This document shows, in pieces, positions 26,807 to 35,599 of a stretch of 49,542 nucleotides of DNA (positions are counted from its first letter, which is position 1; the number at the start of each line of letters is the position of its first letter). The position numbers and the translations under genes were made by a program. The DNA comes from CAYWNA01 sp964459305 (GTDB lineage Bacteria > Planctomycetota > Planctomycetia > Pirellulales > Pirellulaceae). The stretch is taken from contig CAYWNA010000077.1 of assembly GCA_964459305.1 (NCBI GenBank), forward strand, positions 1 through 49,542. The letters run 5' to 3'. The notes below the pieces were generated by a model. That model had not been told where the DNA came from. It saw nothing but the letters and a program-made list of their open reading frames with translations, and did not search any database.

Positions 26807-27936
26807 GGTGCCTCCCACACCGTGACTCCCATTTGGTAGCCGTCGTGATCGGGCGTTTTTCTGGAATACCAAGCGGTCACAATTTTGCCGTTGGGCAACT
26901 GGACGCTGGAGGGATAGCCGCAATCGGCGTTATCGACGGTGTGCGCCAGCCGTAGTGGCTCGCCCCAGGTGCGTCCGTCGTCGCTGCTGAGTTTCGCGCA
27001 CACGCCGCGACGTTCCTTGACACGCACGCCGTAAGTCAGCAGCAGACGTCCGTCTTTCAGCCGGCTGAGATGGCCATTGATTTCATTTCTCTCCGTGACG
27101 GGCCGCGGCTGCTGCCAAGTCGTGCCATTGTCCTCGCTGCGGATCAATTCCATCCGGTCGATGCGGGCTGCGGCGAGCCAACGGTTGCCGCCCAGCGGGA
27201 AGATGTCGGTTTCGTTGTGACGCGGACCGATGATGGATACGGGCTTCCATGTCCAGCCGTCGTCATCGCTGCGGAAATGCCAGGATCGCCAGCCTTTGGT
27301 TTTGAAGGATTTCGCGGGATCGACGAACTCGCCCTGGTAGCAGGACGTATGTAGCGCGTCGTCCTCGCCGACCCAAATGTCGCCAAACGGGATGTGCTCC
27401 GTCCAGCCGGGTTCGGGCGCAGGAAAGCCGTCGCGTTTTTCCCACGTCCGACCGCCGTCGGCAGATCGCAATACCCAGGCAGGCAGTATCGCATCGCGAA
27501 AGGCTGGCTGCTTGGGCCGCTCGGATTGCTTCATATTGGTCCAGCCGGAGCACAGCACGATGAGATCCCCGTTTTGCGCCAGGCCGGCGGCGTGATTCAT
27601 GCGAATGGTGTTTGGCTCGTGCTTGGTGACCGTGCTGCGTTTCTCCCAAGCGAGACCATCGCGGCTGGCCCAGCAATCCACATCACCCTCCTGCCCACCG
27701 TGGCTGGGCTGATTGTGGAAAACGGCGATGACTGTGCCGTCGCGCATGAGCGTCAGGTTGGGCCAGGCGCAGACGTTTTCGACCGCGACAACTCGCTGGA
27801 GCGTCTTCGGTTCCGGTTCGGGTGCCTCGGCGACCAAAGAACCCGCCAAAGCAGCACTCGAAATCACGCTTCCCGACGCCGCCAATAGGAGTAGTAGCCA
27901 TGCGCTGCAACGAGGTAATGTCCAATCGTGTTTCAT
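26803..27936 (-). CDS. Secreted BNR/Asp-box (sialidase-superfamily) protein
   Basis: A 377-residue exported six-bladed propeller. After the signal peptide (WLLLLLAASGSVISSAALAG), four Asp-box motifs can be read: SADGGRTW, SDDDGWTW, SEDNGTTW and SSDDGRTW. These are structural repeats of the sialidase superfamily and do not prove sialidase activity. The canonical RIP motif and the arginine triad were not securely located, although acidic and Tyr residues near the C-terminus (TAWYSRKTPDHDGY) fit the fold. It is third in the operon, with 4-bp ATGA overlaps both with the upstream gene and with the downstream subtilase gene, so equal-level co-translation is likely. Confidence 0.85.
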   Translation of the reverse strand: MKHDWTLPRCSAWLLLLLAASGSVISSAALAGSLVAEAPEPEPKTLQRVVAVENVCAWPNLTLMRDGTVIAVFHNQPSHGGQEGDVDCWASRDGLAWEKRSTVTKHEPNTIRMNHAAGLAQNGDLIVLCSGWTNMKQSERPKQPAFRDAILPAWVLRSADGGRTWEKRDGFPAPEPGWTEHIPFGDIWVGEDDALHTSCYQGEFVDPAKSFKTKGWRSWHFRSDDDGWTWKPVSIIGPRHNETDIFPLGGNRWLAAARIDRMELIRSEDNGTTWQQPRPVTERNEINGHLSRLKDGRLLLTYGVRVKERRGVCAKLSSDDGRTWGEPLRLAHTVDNADCGYPSSVQLPNGKIVTAWYSRKTPDHDGYQMGVTVWEAP

Positions 27937-29201
27937 TCAAAAGCTCCCGTAGTTGGATGGGTTTCCATGTTCCAGAACGGTTGGTCGAAAAGGAAGTCCT
28001 CGGTTTCGTAGAGGATCGGTTGGAGTGTTAATGCGCCGATCTTCCAATTGCCGGTGAAGCGGAGGTCGGCCTTGCCGTTGCGGATACGAAACGGGGCTGT
28101 CTTGAACCAGTACTCGCCGCGTTTGACGAAAATGTTCTCCAGCAGTGGTCCTTCGGGGCGGGAGACCGTGAAAGGTCCGGTGTCCTCGGTGTCATCGCGG
28201 ACGTTCAGCGTGAGCAGGTAGAGGCCGGAGCGCTGGTGCAATTCCAGGACACCATCGGTCTGGCCATCGGCGGCGGTGGCGAAATCGTGATAGAGTAAGC
28301 CGCCGGTTGGGCGCTCGACGATGCAAACCTGTTTGGCGTTGCGCCAACAAAACGGCCGGTCGGCCCGCGCGTCGGCCGCACAGGGCTGGTAGTCGCCGTT
28401 GGAATCGCCATTCGAGAAGTTCAATGCCAGCGAGACGGGATAACCCAGGGTGTAGGCGACCGGGGCAGTGCTGTGTAGAGATTCGTAAGGCTGGTTGCCG
28501 GGCCGGATTACGACCTTGCCTCGCATGATGCCGCCAAACCTTCCGCCGGAGCAGAGCATCGTGAAATGAAACAGCTTGCCATCGTGGTATGGCGTCGTGG
28601 AGAACTTATCCCCATAGTTGCTCTCCCCCTCCCAGAGCCCGCCGGGGTTGAAGTCGATGGAGCACGGGCCGCCGGGATGCTTCAGGACGAAGTAGCGAAC
28701 GGTCCGAACGAGATACTCGAAGGGCTCTGTTTGCTGCGTACTGAACACGGCGGTCGTTTTTTCGATGGGTGCTCGCGCGAGACCGCACCAAGCGTCGAAG
28801 GGGATGCCGTTGAGAGACTCGGCCAGCGCGAGGAGGTCGTATTGAAGATGACTTCCGCCGGTGTTGCCGAACACCTTCAGTTCGTAGGTCAGATGCAAGG
28901 CTTCCGATGTGACCATGATCTCGCGTCGGAGGCTGTTGCGGCCGTGGCGAGCGAGCACGGTGATGATGTTGTCCCTGCGAATCACATGGCCCTCGGCGGG
29001 ATCGACGAGCACCGGCGCGCCGGGCTTGAGACCTCGAAAGGCAACACAGCGATCGCCGATGAAAAGTGGTTTTCCGTCGAAGCGAATCGAGAGTTGGGGC
29101 GTCACGTCGACGGAGAACGGTCCAGTGTCGATCGTTTCGGCGGCCCGGACGGGGACGTTCAGCAAGATCGCCGCCAGTACCAAACGAGAAGCGCGATTCA
29201 T
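27933..29201 (-). CDS. Secreted protein of unknown function, beta-rich
   Basis: A 422-residue exported protein that I do not recognise. ATG 29201 has gggagg upstream, overlaps the preceding stop as ATGA, and starts a short signal peptide (ASRLVLAAILLNVPVRAAE). The sequence is rich in alternating beta-like stretches and aromatic residues (LVRTVRYFVLKHPGG; LWEGESNYGDKF; YTLGYPVSLALNF), as in beta-sandwich sugar-active proteins or mutarotase-like folds, and ends with a region resembling a jelly roll. No catalytic motif is evident. Its tight translational coupling with a glycoside-hydrolase-like gene upstream and a sialidase-like gene downstream suggests work on the same substrate. Confidence 0.72.
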   Translation of the reverse strand: MNRASRLVLAAILLNVPVRAAETIDTGPFSVDVTPQLSIRFDGKPLFIGDRCVAFRGLKPGAPVLVDPAEGHVIRRDNIITVLARHGRNSLRREIMVTSEALHLTYELKVFGNTGGSHLQYDLLALAESLNGIPFDAWCGLARAPIEKTTAVFSTQQTEPFEYLVRTVRYFVLKHPGGPCSIDFNPGGLWEGESNYGDKFSTTPYHDGKLFHFTMLCSGGRFGGIMRGKVVIRPGNQPYESLHSTAPVAYTLGYPVSLALNFSNGDSNGDYQPCAADARADRPFCWRNAKQVCIVERPTGGLLYHDFATAADGQTDGVLELHQRSGLYLLTLNVRDDTEDTGPFTVSRPEGPLLENIFVKRGEYWFKTAPFRIRNGKADLRFTGNWKIGALTLQPILYETEDFLFDQPFWNMETHPTTGAFE

Positions 29202-31987
29202 CGGGGACCTCCCTTCGCGTTCAGTCGGAGCTTGGCGAGACCGTACATCTTCATCGTTCCGGCGGGCACGGTCAGTCTTGCGTCGGGACCTGCGCGCGCC
29301 ACGCTGCACGGAACGGGATCCGGAGTGTCGGGCGAGTAGAAGGTTGCATCGGCCGCGTCGATCCCGCGGAGAAGCAACGTGATCGGGCGGTCGATCAAGG
29401 GGAATTTGATCTGGCGACGCTTCGTAGTCTCGTCCGGGCCGAGGGGCTTGTGGTCTTGGACGTTGAGGAAGTGGATATTAAGCTCGCTGTCGTCTTTCTT
29501 GATCCATGTCGTATAGACCAGCTTGTCGGGGACGTCCACCGCGGTGACGGTTTCGCCCTCGCCCAGGATTTCACGGAGCCAGCCGGCCATGAAGGGCGGA
29601 GATTCCGGGTTTCGGCGGAAGATGTCTCTCATGCCTTCGCGCAGGCCCATCTCGAAGTTACTGACGCCGAAGAAGGTGGCCACGTAGTACACGGTTCCCT
29701 TGCCGTATTTCGTCTCGATGATACCGGGGTGATTCTGGCCGTCTTTGCGGAAGGTGACGATCACCCGCGACTTCGCCGGATCGAGCGGTTCCACTCTGAT
29801 CATGCGCGCGCCGTGCTTGTAGAGCATCCGTTCGCGGTCGAAGGTAAACGTCGGGCCGTCCGGCTTGATCACGTCGAACGGAGCGTGCCGGAAATCGACG
29901 AATCGCAGATTCATCATCTCTGCCAAGAGGAAATCCTGTCGCGGCCGTTTCGATTCGTCGAGCATCCCAGTCTCGCCGGTGACGATCAGCTTGCCGCCGT
30001 CGCGGACATAGGCCTCGATGACCTGCCGATTCGGCTCGTCGATTAACGTCATGTTGGGCAAAATGACCAGTTTGTAGCGAGACAATAGCTCGGGCGTGAC
30101 GGCGATCTCGTGGATGTTGTGGTATTGGATGTTGGCATCGACCATGGCCTCGCCCCAGCCGAGCGTTTCCATGCCGTGGTAGTAGCCCGTCCACAACGAA
30201 GCCGATTTGGACTTCTCGGAGAAGATCATGGCCACGTCGGCAAACGTCGCGAAGTCAAACTTCCTCATCTTGTGCGGCCACTTGACTAAGTCCCGTACCG
30301 ATCCGGCCATCTTTTCGACGTGCCACTGGGCGTCGCCGCAGGCCTGAGACATGGCCCAGCAGAAACGGCCCGCCGAGCCCGCCAGCGGATACCAGAGCAT
30401 CCAGGGCGCGTGGCCGAAAGCGTCGGTCAGTCCGTGGTAGAGACGGCGATCAGCGATGCAATAGCGGTAGTTCTGAAACGGCACACGGCTGACGCCCTCC
30501 TTGCCGATGGCATAGCTGACGAAGGCCGTCGGCCACAGTCCGCCGCCCGCACTGGCCGAGTAGTAGGTCGTCGTGTAGCTGCTCAAGAAAACGGCAGGAT
30601 TCTCTTTGCGCATCTCGCTGAGGAAATCTCGCTTGAATCTTTGAACCGAGATGGACCGCCACAGACGCCAAAGCTGCCAGAGAGGCTCGGTGTCGTTGTT
30701 CAGGATGGGTGAGTCGGGTTCGCGCGGCAGTTCGAAGCCGGTCTCGTCCTTGAAGAGCCGACGGCAATGCTCGCACCCGCAGTGGTACTTGGATTGGAAG
30801 TACACTTCGTCGATCTGGTAGGCGTCGATGCCGGACTCGCGCTGGACGCGCCGGGGCCATGCGAAGAAGTGCTTGCGGAAATCGGGATTGTTGATGCAGT
30901 AGATGCGCGTCGGCGTGCCGTAACGGATGTGGCGCTGAGTCCAATCCAGGTGGTCGTCCGCCAGCAAAAACGGATAGCCGCCGGAATAGAAGATCGGTAC
31001 GTCGTAGTGATCGATGACTTTCATCCCTGCCTCGTGGGCCGCCTGGCAGATGAACTTCATGTAGGGCAGGATGCGCGATTCCCACAGAGGAACGTAGGTG
31101 TAACGCATGTGAAGGCCGCTGACGATCACTGCGTTGTAGCCCTGGTCCGCCAGGAATTTGATGATCCGGCGCGCGTCATCGATGGTCTCGATCTCGCCCA
31201 TGGTGTCGCCGCCGGAATAGTTATTGGGAATCAGGTCCATGTCGTAGGCCCATTCACGACCCGTGGTGGGCTCGCGAACCAGGGCGGTGCGGCCAAAGTA
31301 TTTCTCATCGAGTTTTCGGTAAACCGAAACGATGACAGCTTGCAGCTCCCGATCGGCTGGCGATCCATGTCGCTCGGGTCCCACATGAACCGCCACCTTG
31401 TCGCAACACAGGACGGCGTCCTTCGACTCGTTCTTGACGGTCAGATAATTGAACGAGTCGGGGTGAACCATGTCGGTGATCTCAATGATGATCCAGGCTG
31501 GGTCTTTCAACCCGGCGGGCTTGTAGTCGGGCGACGCCAGCCACGCGTCGATCGACGGCGCCCAGGGGACCGTCCAGCGGGCCGAGCCCTGTGAGTTGAT
31601 GAGTCCCAGCCTCCCTTCTCGCCATGCCCGTGTCGATCGCTTGCCGTTCGGACCGAAGGCGATGTCTTCCGGCCTGTTCAACAGGCGAGGCTTGCCCGCC
31701 AGTCGCGGCTGCATGATCTCGCCGTTGACATCGACGGCCAAGGCTCCCTGGTTGTAGCCTGCTGCGGCCTTCGACTCGGCGAAGATGCGGATCGCTACTA
31801 CCACCCTCCGTCCATAGGCATCCTCGTCGAGCCTGAAGCCGACACGCTGGTCCGTCATCGGTTTGAGTCGGAATTGCTCGACCTGCCCGACCTGGGGCCA
31901 TGAACGGAAACCCTCAGCCACTCCTGTCTTCGGCGATAGCGCCGCGGTCAATGCCAAAAATGCCAGGATCGAACTCGCTGTCCGCAT
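29198..31987 (-). CDS. Large secreted glycoside-hydrolase-like protein with GATase-like domain
   Basis: A 929-residue exported protein and probable first gene of the operon. ATG 31987 has GGAG six bases upstream and a signal peptide follows (ILAFLALTAALSPKTGVAEG); ATG 31999 is the alternative. An N-terminal beta region (to about 215) is followed by a TIM-barrel-like domain (about 240-560; YNAVIVSGLHMRYTYV, AHEAGMKVIDHYDVPI, GIDAYQIDEVYF). A CGCEHC motif near 402-407 resembles the Cys-rich CxCxxC element seen in putative glycosyl hydrolases and GH42-like enzymes. Residues about 635-700 look like the GATase-like (beta-galactosidase trimerisation) domain (VILPNMTLIDEPNRQVIEAY), then C-terminal beta domains. 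Activity is inferred, substrate unknown. Confidence 0.75.
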   Translation of the reverse strand: MRTASSILAFLALTAALSPKTGVAEGFRSWPQVGQVEQFRLKPMTDQRVGFRLDEDAYGRRVVVAIRIFAESKAAAGYNQGALAVDVNGEIMQPRLAGKPRLLNRPEDIAFGPNGKRSTRAWREGRLGLINSQGSARWTVPWAPSIDAWLASPDYKPAGLKDPAWIIIEITDMVHPDSFNYLTVKNESKDAVLCCDKVAVHVGPERHGSPADRELQAVIVSVYRKLDEKYFGRTALVREPTTGREWAYDMDLIPNNYSGGDTMGEIETIDDARRIIKFLADQGYNAVIVSGLHMRYTYVPLWESRILPYMKFICQAAHEAGMKVIDHYDVPIFYSGGYPFLLADDHLDWTQRHIRYGTPTRIYCINNPDFRKHFFAWPRRVQRESGIDAYQIDEVYFQSKYHCGCEHCRRLFKDETGFELPREPDSPILNNDTEPLWQLWRLWRSISVQRFKRDFLSEMRKENPAVFLSSYTTTYYSASAGGGLWPTAFVSYAIGKEGVSRVPFQNYRYCIADRRLYHGLTDAFGHAPWMLWYPLAGSAGRFCWAMSQACGDAQWHVEKMAGSVRDLVKWPHKMRKFDFATFADVAMIFSEKSKSASLWTGYYHGMETLGWGEAMVDANIQYHNIHEIAVTPELLSRYKLVILPNMTLIDEPNRQVIEAYVRDGGKLIVTGETGMLDESKRPRQDFLLAEMMNLRFVDFRHAPFDVIKPDGPTFTFDRERMLYKHGARMIRVEPLDPAKSRVIVTFRKDGQNHPGIIETKYGKGTVYYVATFFGVSNFEMGLREGMRDIFRRNPESPPFMAGWLREILGEGETVTAVDVPDKLVYTTWIKKDDSELNIHFLNVQDHKPLGPDETTKRRQIKFPLIDRPITLLLRGIDAADATFYSPDTPDPVPCSVARAGPDARLTVPAGTMKMYGLAKLRLNAKGGPR

Positions 31988-32298
31988 CGCGTTCTCCATT
32001 CATGGGCAACTGAGCGTAGCGCAGGCATTGTAGAGACCATGGAACACGTTGTCGAACGCGCAGCGATATGTTCCGTTCACCTTGTCGGCATCCTCAGCAC
32101 GCCCTGCCAACACGATGGGCCGTCTTTGCTAGTCGCGTCCGGAAGGGCATGCTAGGATGGAAGGCGGAACGGTCGCACAGTTGGGCAGTGAGAAGATGGG
32201 GTGCCTGGGGTCGTGCAAACATTGCTCGCTTCGACTTAGCTCAAGGCGGCGGTATCAACGCATTCGCCTGTTCGAAAAACAACATGGAGATGAAAACG
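31988..32298. other. 311-bp divergent spacer between the operon and the lactonase gene
   Basis: It should hold the promoters of the secreted-hydrolase operon (minus strand) and of the lactonase gene (plus strand). No clear -35/-10 pair, operator palindrome or long repeat was found. A reading frame runs through it from 32068 in frame with the lactonase, but it lacks a signal peptide and is unlikely to be translated. Confidence 0.5.
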
Positions 32299-33426
32299 AT
32301 GAAGTCACTTCTGATGATTAGTGTTCCGTTGGCGATTTGCTGTTTGTTGACGGTGACGGTCCGGGCGGAGCAACTGCTCTATCTAGCATCCACACAGGAG
32401 AAGACGATCGTTGCATACGCGATACAAAGCGACACGGGCACGTTAGAGAAGCAATTCAGCGTCGATTTGCCAGGCAATGCGGGTCCACTTGCCTTTTCAC
32501 GCGACACGGCCTTTGTTTACGCGGCGGTTACCGGCTTGGCCGATCGCAAGGCGGGCGTTTGCACGTTGAAGCGAAACGACGATGGGTCGCTTGCGTTGCT
32601 TGCCACGGCCGAGATCACCAGCCGAGCGCCTTACATTCGAGCCGACAGGAAGGGGCGATATCTGCTGGCCGCGCATTACGGTGCTGGTGAGGTTACGGTT
32701 TACCGAATCGTGGATGGCATATGCACGGAGGAATTACTCGATCAACAGAAGACGAAGAGGACCGCGCACTGTATCGAGATCGATCCATCAGGGCGTTTTG
32801 TTTTCGTCCCGCACACGGCGCCGAATAAGGTGTATCAGTACCGCCTTGACGACGAGAGCGGCAACTTGATTCCTAATGATCCACCGTTTGCCGAAGGCCC
32901 CGATGAAGACCATAAGTATCACGAGCCTCGACATTACGCGCATCACCCGAAAGTGAATGTTGCCTACACGTCCAACGAGAATGGTGGCGGGATCACAGCA
33001 TGGAAGTTCAATCCCCAAAAAGGAACCCTTAGCCGCATGCAGACTTTATCAACGCTACCGCCCGGCTACGACGGCAGGAGCGCGGCGGCCGATATCAAGA
33101 TCACGCCCGATGGCCGATTCGCCTACGTCTCCAATCGCGACTTGACGAAGCGTGATGAGAGCCAATCAATGAAAGACACTATCGCCGGCGTGTCGCTGGA
33201 TCCCAAGACCGGCGAGATGAAATTAATCGGCCACTTTCCAACGGCTCATTTCCCGCGATCCTTCTGTATCGACCTCACCGGCCGGTTCGTGTATGCCGCC
33301 GGCCAGCGTTCCGCCACGCTGGTTGCCTATCGCATCGACCAAGAGACCGGCGAACTCAAGTGCTTTGCCACCTATGAAACCGGCGGGGTTCCGATCTGGG
33401 TGATGTGTGGCAATGTCGGCCAATGA
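32299..33426 (+). CDS. Secreted lactonase-family beta-propeller (6-phosphogluconolactonase fold)
   Basis: A 375-residue protein of the seven-bladed propeller family that includes cytosolic Pgl and many exported relatives. ATG 32299 is chosen because ggaga (32286-32290) lies eight bases upstream and a signal peptide follows (SLLMISVPLAICCLLTVTVR, then AEQ). Family marks are LYLASTQEKTIVAYAIQSDT at the start of blade 1, HCIEIDPSGRFVFVPHTAPN, AAADIKITPDGRFAYVSNRD and PRSFCIDLTGRFVYAAGQRS. Export makes a role in the pentose phosphate pathway unlikely; a sugar-lactone or muconolactone-type substrate outside the cytoplasm is more plausible. It diverges from the secreted-hydrolase operon and may share its promoter region. 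Confidence 0.86.
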   Translation: MKSLLMISVPLAICCLLTVTVRAEQLLYLASTQEKTIVAYAIQSDTGTLEKQFSVDLPGNAGPLAFSRDTAFVYAAVTGLADRKAGVCTLKRNDDGSLALLATAEITSRAPYIRADRKGRYLLAAHYGAGEVTVYRIVDGICTEELLDQQKTKRTAHCIEIDPSGRFVFVPHTAPNKVYQYRLDDESGNLIPNDPPFAEGPDEDHKYHEPRHYAHHPKVNVAYTSNENGGGITAWKFNPQKGTLSRMQTLSTLPPGYDGRSAAADIKITPDGRFAYVSNRDLTKRDESQSMKDTIAGVSLDPKTGEMKLIGHFPTAHFPRSFCIDLTGRFVYAAGQRSATLVAYRIDQETGELKCFATYETGGVPIWVMCGNVGQ

Positions 33427-33470
33427 GCGACTCGCTCCTCGTTGCAGCGAGCGTCTTCAACTATGCGAAG

Positions 33471-33592
33471 GTGTCCGGGAATTTGAAACGCTGAAATCCT
33501 CGGTTTTCGGGAGGGCGAGGCTCCCGCCGAGCCACGCGTTGGTGCGGAGAACCCGGCTCAGCAGGAGCTTCGCCCTCCCAATTCCCGGACAC
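33471..33592. repeat. Nested palindromic repeat (GGGAGGGCGAGGCTC core)
   Basis: The inner arms 33509-33533 (gggagggcgaggctcccgcc...) and 33555-33579 pair over 25 bp with three mismatches. They are enclosed by perfect 13-bp outer arms gtgtccgggaatt (33471-33483) and its complement at 33580-33592. It lies between the convergent lactonase and CBM9-like genes. Confidence 0.88.
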
Positions 33593-33650
33593 CCTCAACT
33601 ATGTCAGCGAACCAGTCGGGGCACTCTCTTATGAGACGGCGAGAATGAGG

Positions 33651-34502
33651 TTACGATCCGGTGGGTTCATCGTCCTTAACGTGTCTCTCGCGCTTCTCCA
33701 ACGGCATTAGTCTGAAGTTCGGCAACAGGCTCGCGGTGTAGTCCATCCGCGTCTGGTGCGACAGGTTCCAGAACCCTTCGTAGCGGCTATCGTCTTCGTC
33801 GTAGTCGAGGACCGACCAAGATAGTCCGATCGTCTGGCCATCCTCCATCTTGTGCAGCGCGCTGTACTGCGGACCGCGGAAGCTCGCGTAGTTGAAGGGT
33901 GTGATGTAGAACTCCAGATACAACTCGCCGGCTTCCTTGAAGCCGAAATCATATCGAAAGGCATGTTCGGCCCACGGCTTATCGATCAGCCACTGTTGCT
34001 CGCCCCACACCCAGCACCACGCCTTGCCGGCGGCCGGAGGTGTGTAGATGTGGTAGTTTTGAGCCGTCGTGCTTTTGAGTTGCTTTTCGGTCTGCTCGTC
34101 CACGTCGTCAAAGCTGTGGTACCGCCCTCCGGAATGATCCGCGTCGATGACGACTTCGAAGATGTCGCCGCGCGTCAAGTTGAAGTTATGCATGTCGTCG
34201 TTCATCTTGTACAGGAAGTAGAGCCGATTGGTTTTTGGGCTCCACGCGACCTTCACTTCGACGGCGAGGTCTTCCGGATCCATGTTCTTGCCTTTGCCCA
34301 TGACCGTGTCCATCAGGTGCGAGCCGTCGATCATGTAACTATCGGGCACGATCTCCCAGTCAGCCGGATCGCCGTCGATCTTGGGAAACTTGTTCGGAGG
34401 AAACTGATAGACCTTGTAGGTCACTCCTTTCGGCTCATGTGCAGACGCGCCGCCCGGCGACAAGCAGGCGAGCAGTGACAGTAGTGCGAGTAGCTTCTTC
34501 AT
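33651..34502 (-). CDS. Secreted CBM9-like (carbohydrate-binding family 9) protein
   Basis: A 283-residue exported protein. ATG 34502 has gggag upstream and begins a clear signal peptide (KLLALLSLLACLSPGGASA), whereas the frame to 34535 does not. The fold marks of family 9 carbohydrate-binding-like modules are present: KIDGDPADWEIVP near the N-terminus, AVEVKVAWSPKTNRLYFLYKMNDD, IFEVVIDADHSGG and the C-terminal YLEFYITPFNY. Such modules bind sugar chains or serve as periplasmic cytochrome-like domains; no haem motif is present here. It is a single-domain protein with no attached enzyme. Position beside the secreted-hydrolase operon suggests binding of the same polymer. Confidence 0.8.
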   Translation of the reverse strand: MKKLLALLSLLACLSPGGASAHEPKGVTYKVYQFPPNKFPKIDGDPADWEIVPDSYMIDGSHLMDTVMGKGKNMDPEDLAVEVKVAWSPKTNRLYFLYKMNDDMHNFNLTRGDIFEVVIDADHSGGRYHSFDDVDEQTEKQLKSTTAQNYHIYTPPAAGKAWCWVWGEQQWLIDKPWAEHAFRYDFGFKEAGELYLEFYITPFNYASFRGPQYSALHKMEDGQTIGLSWSVLDYDEDDSRYEGFWNLSHQTRMDYTASLLPNFRLMPLEKRERHVKDDEPTGS

Positions 34503-34936
34503 CGAATGGACTCCCAAAGCAATATCCAAGTTCATGGTTTCGCGCCGGCGGGTGGTTTGATGCTTGTCGATTGGAGGTTCAGGCGAACGGAGAGCTGCGT
34601 TCGCTGCGTCTTCATTGTATCTTCCCTCTGGACAGCCCGCAGGAACAAGAGGCGATGAATTTTCACGTCACGTCCCCACTCCGTACCAACACCGCAATCA
34701 GGGCGAGCCAAAGGATCAACTCGTTGTTTGCGCACTTGATGGGCCGCAGGTCCACACAGAATCGCCAAACACCGGCAGTTGACATGCACGTTGCTTTTCG
34801 TAAACGGACGATCTCGATATTCGGATCAGGCGCACCACAATTCCGCAATCCAAGCATTGGGCCCCTACATATTGCCAATTTCCCTGCGACAGCGACGAAG
34901 ACTTTTTGTAAACAACGGTCCAAATGGGAGAAGAAA
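34503..34936. other. 434-bp divergent spacer with a copy of a repeated sequence
   Basis: This separates the CBM9-like gene from lemA. Its middle (34703-34786) is copy A of the 84-bp sequence found again at 37744-37826. No other gene or palindrome was recognised. Confidence 0.6.
34703..34786. repeat. 84-bp dispersed repeat, copy A (left of lemA)
   Basis: It aligns with 37744-37826 at about 85% identity with one 1-base indel; the first 28 bases are identical (starting gcgagccaaaggatcaactc). In the minus-strand reading both copies encode NNELILWLA, which points to descent from a common coding or mobile sequence. Confidence 0.8.
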
Positions 34937-35548
34937 ATGAATGTCGCAACAATCGTGGTTCTCGGAATCGTTTTGGCTTCGGTCCTGATCGTAGGATTTT
35001 GGCTGGCCAAGACCTACAATCAACTGGTTGTCCTCAAGAACCAGACGGAAAATGGTTTTAATCAAATCAAAGTCCAGTTGAAGCGCCGTCACGACCTGAT
35101 TCCCAATCTGGTCGAATGCGTACGCAGCTATATGGCTCACGAGCGCGAAACCATGGAAGCCGTGATCGCGGCTCGCAACCAGGCGTCCAGTCAATTGGCA
35201 ACGGCTGCCAAGAATCCCACGGACGCGTCTGCCTTGAGTGCTTTGGCCGGTGCCGAAGGAGCGTTAGCGGGGGCGTTGGGGAAATTGTCGTTCGTGATGG
35301 AAGACTACCCCAATCTTCAGGCAAACGAAACGGTGGCAAGTTTGACGGAAGAGTTGTTGTCCACCGAAAACCGCATTGCCTTCAGCAGGCAGTCGTATAA
35401 CGACTGGGTGACCGCTTTCAACGCGGTCCGACAGATTTTCCCCACGGTATTGGTCTCCAGCGTGCTCGGGTTTGGAAACGATTTATCGCTGCTTGAATTC
35501 GAAGACGGGAAAGCGATTCAACAGGTACCTCAAGTCGTGTTGTCGTAG
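34937..35548 (+). CDS. LemA family protein
   Basis: A 203-residue LemA protein: one N-terminal membrane helix (VATIVVLGIVLASVLIVGFWL) then a three- to four-helix coiled bundle facing, in most models, the periplasm. Family marks are AKTYNQLVVLKNQTENGFNQ, VQLKRRHDLIPNLVECVRSY, MAHERETMEAV and TENRIAFSRQSYNDWVTAFN. ATG 34937 follows gggag by six bases; the frame back to 34439 overlaps the divergent neighbour and has no support. The M48 protease gene begins 51 bp later. LemA and M48 or HtpX-like proteases are often adjacent, suggesting a shared role in membrane-protein quality control, though LemA's biochemical function is unknown. Confidence 0.93.
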   Translation: MNVATIVVLGIVLASVLIVGFWLAKTYNQLVVLKNQTENGFNQIKVQLKRRHDLIPNLVECVRSYMAHERETMEAVIAARNQASSQLATAAKNPTDASALSALAGAEGALAGALGKLSFVMEDYPNLQANETVASLTEELLSTENRIAFSRQSYNDWVTAFNAVRQIFPTVLVSSVLGFGNDLSLLEFEDGKAIQQVPQVVLS

Positions 35549-35599
35549 AGCCGATCGCGTTTCACCGTCGGATGGCATCCGGGCAGCGAAAGAAATTGC

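Noticed and set aside
26803..27936. Assignment as a true sialidase
   Set aside because: Only the Asp-box scaffold is clear; the arginine triad and RIP motif could not be fixed, so only the superfamily is claimed.
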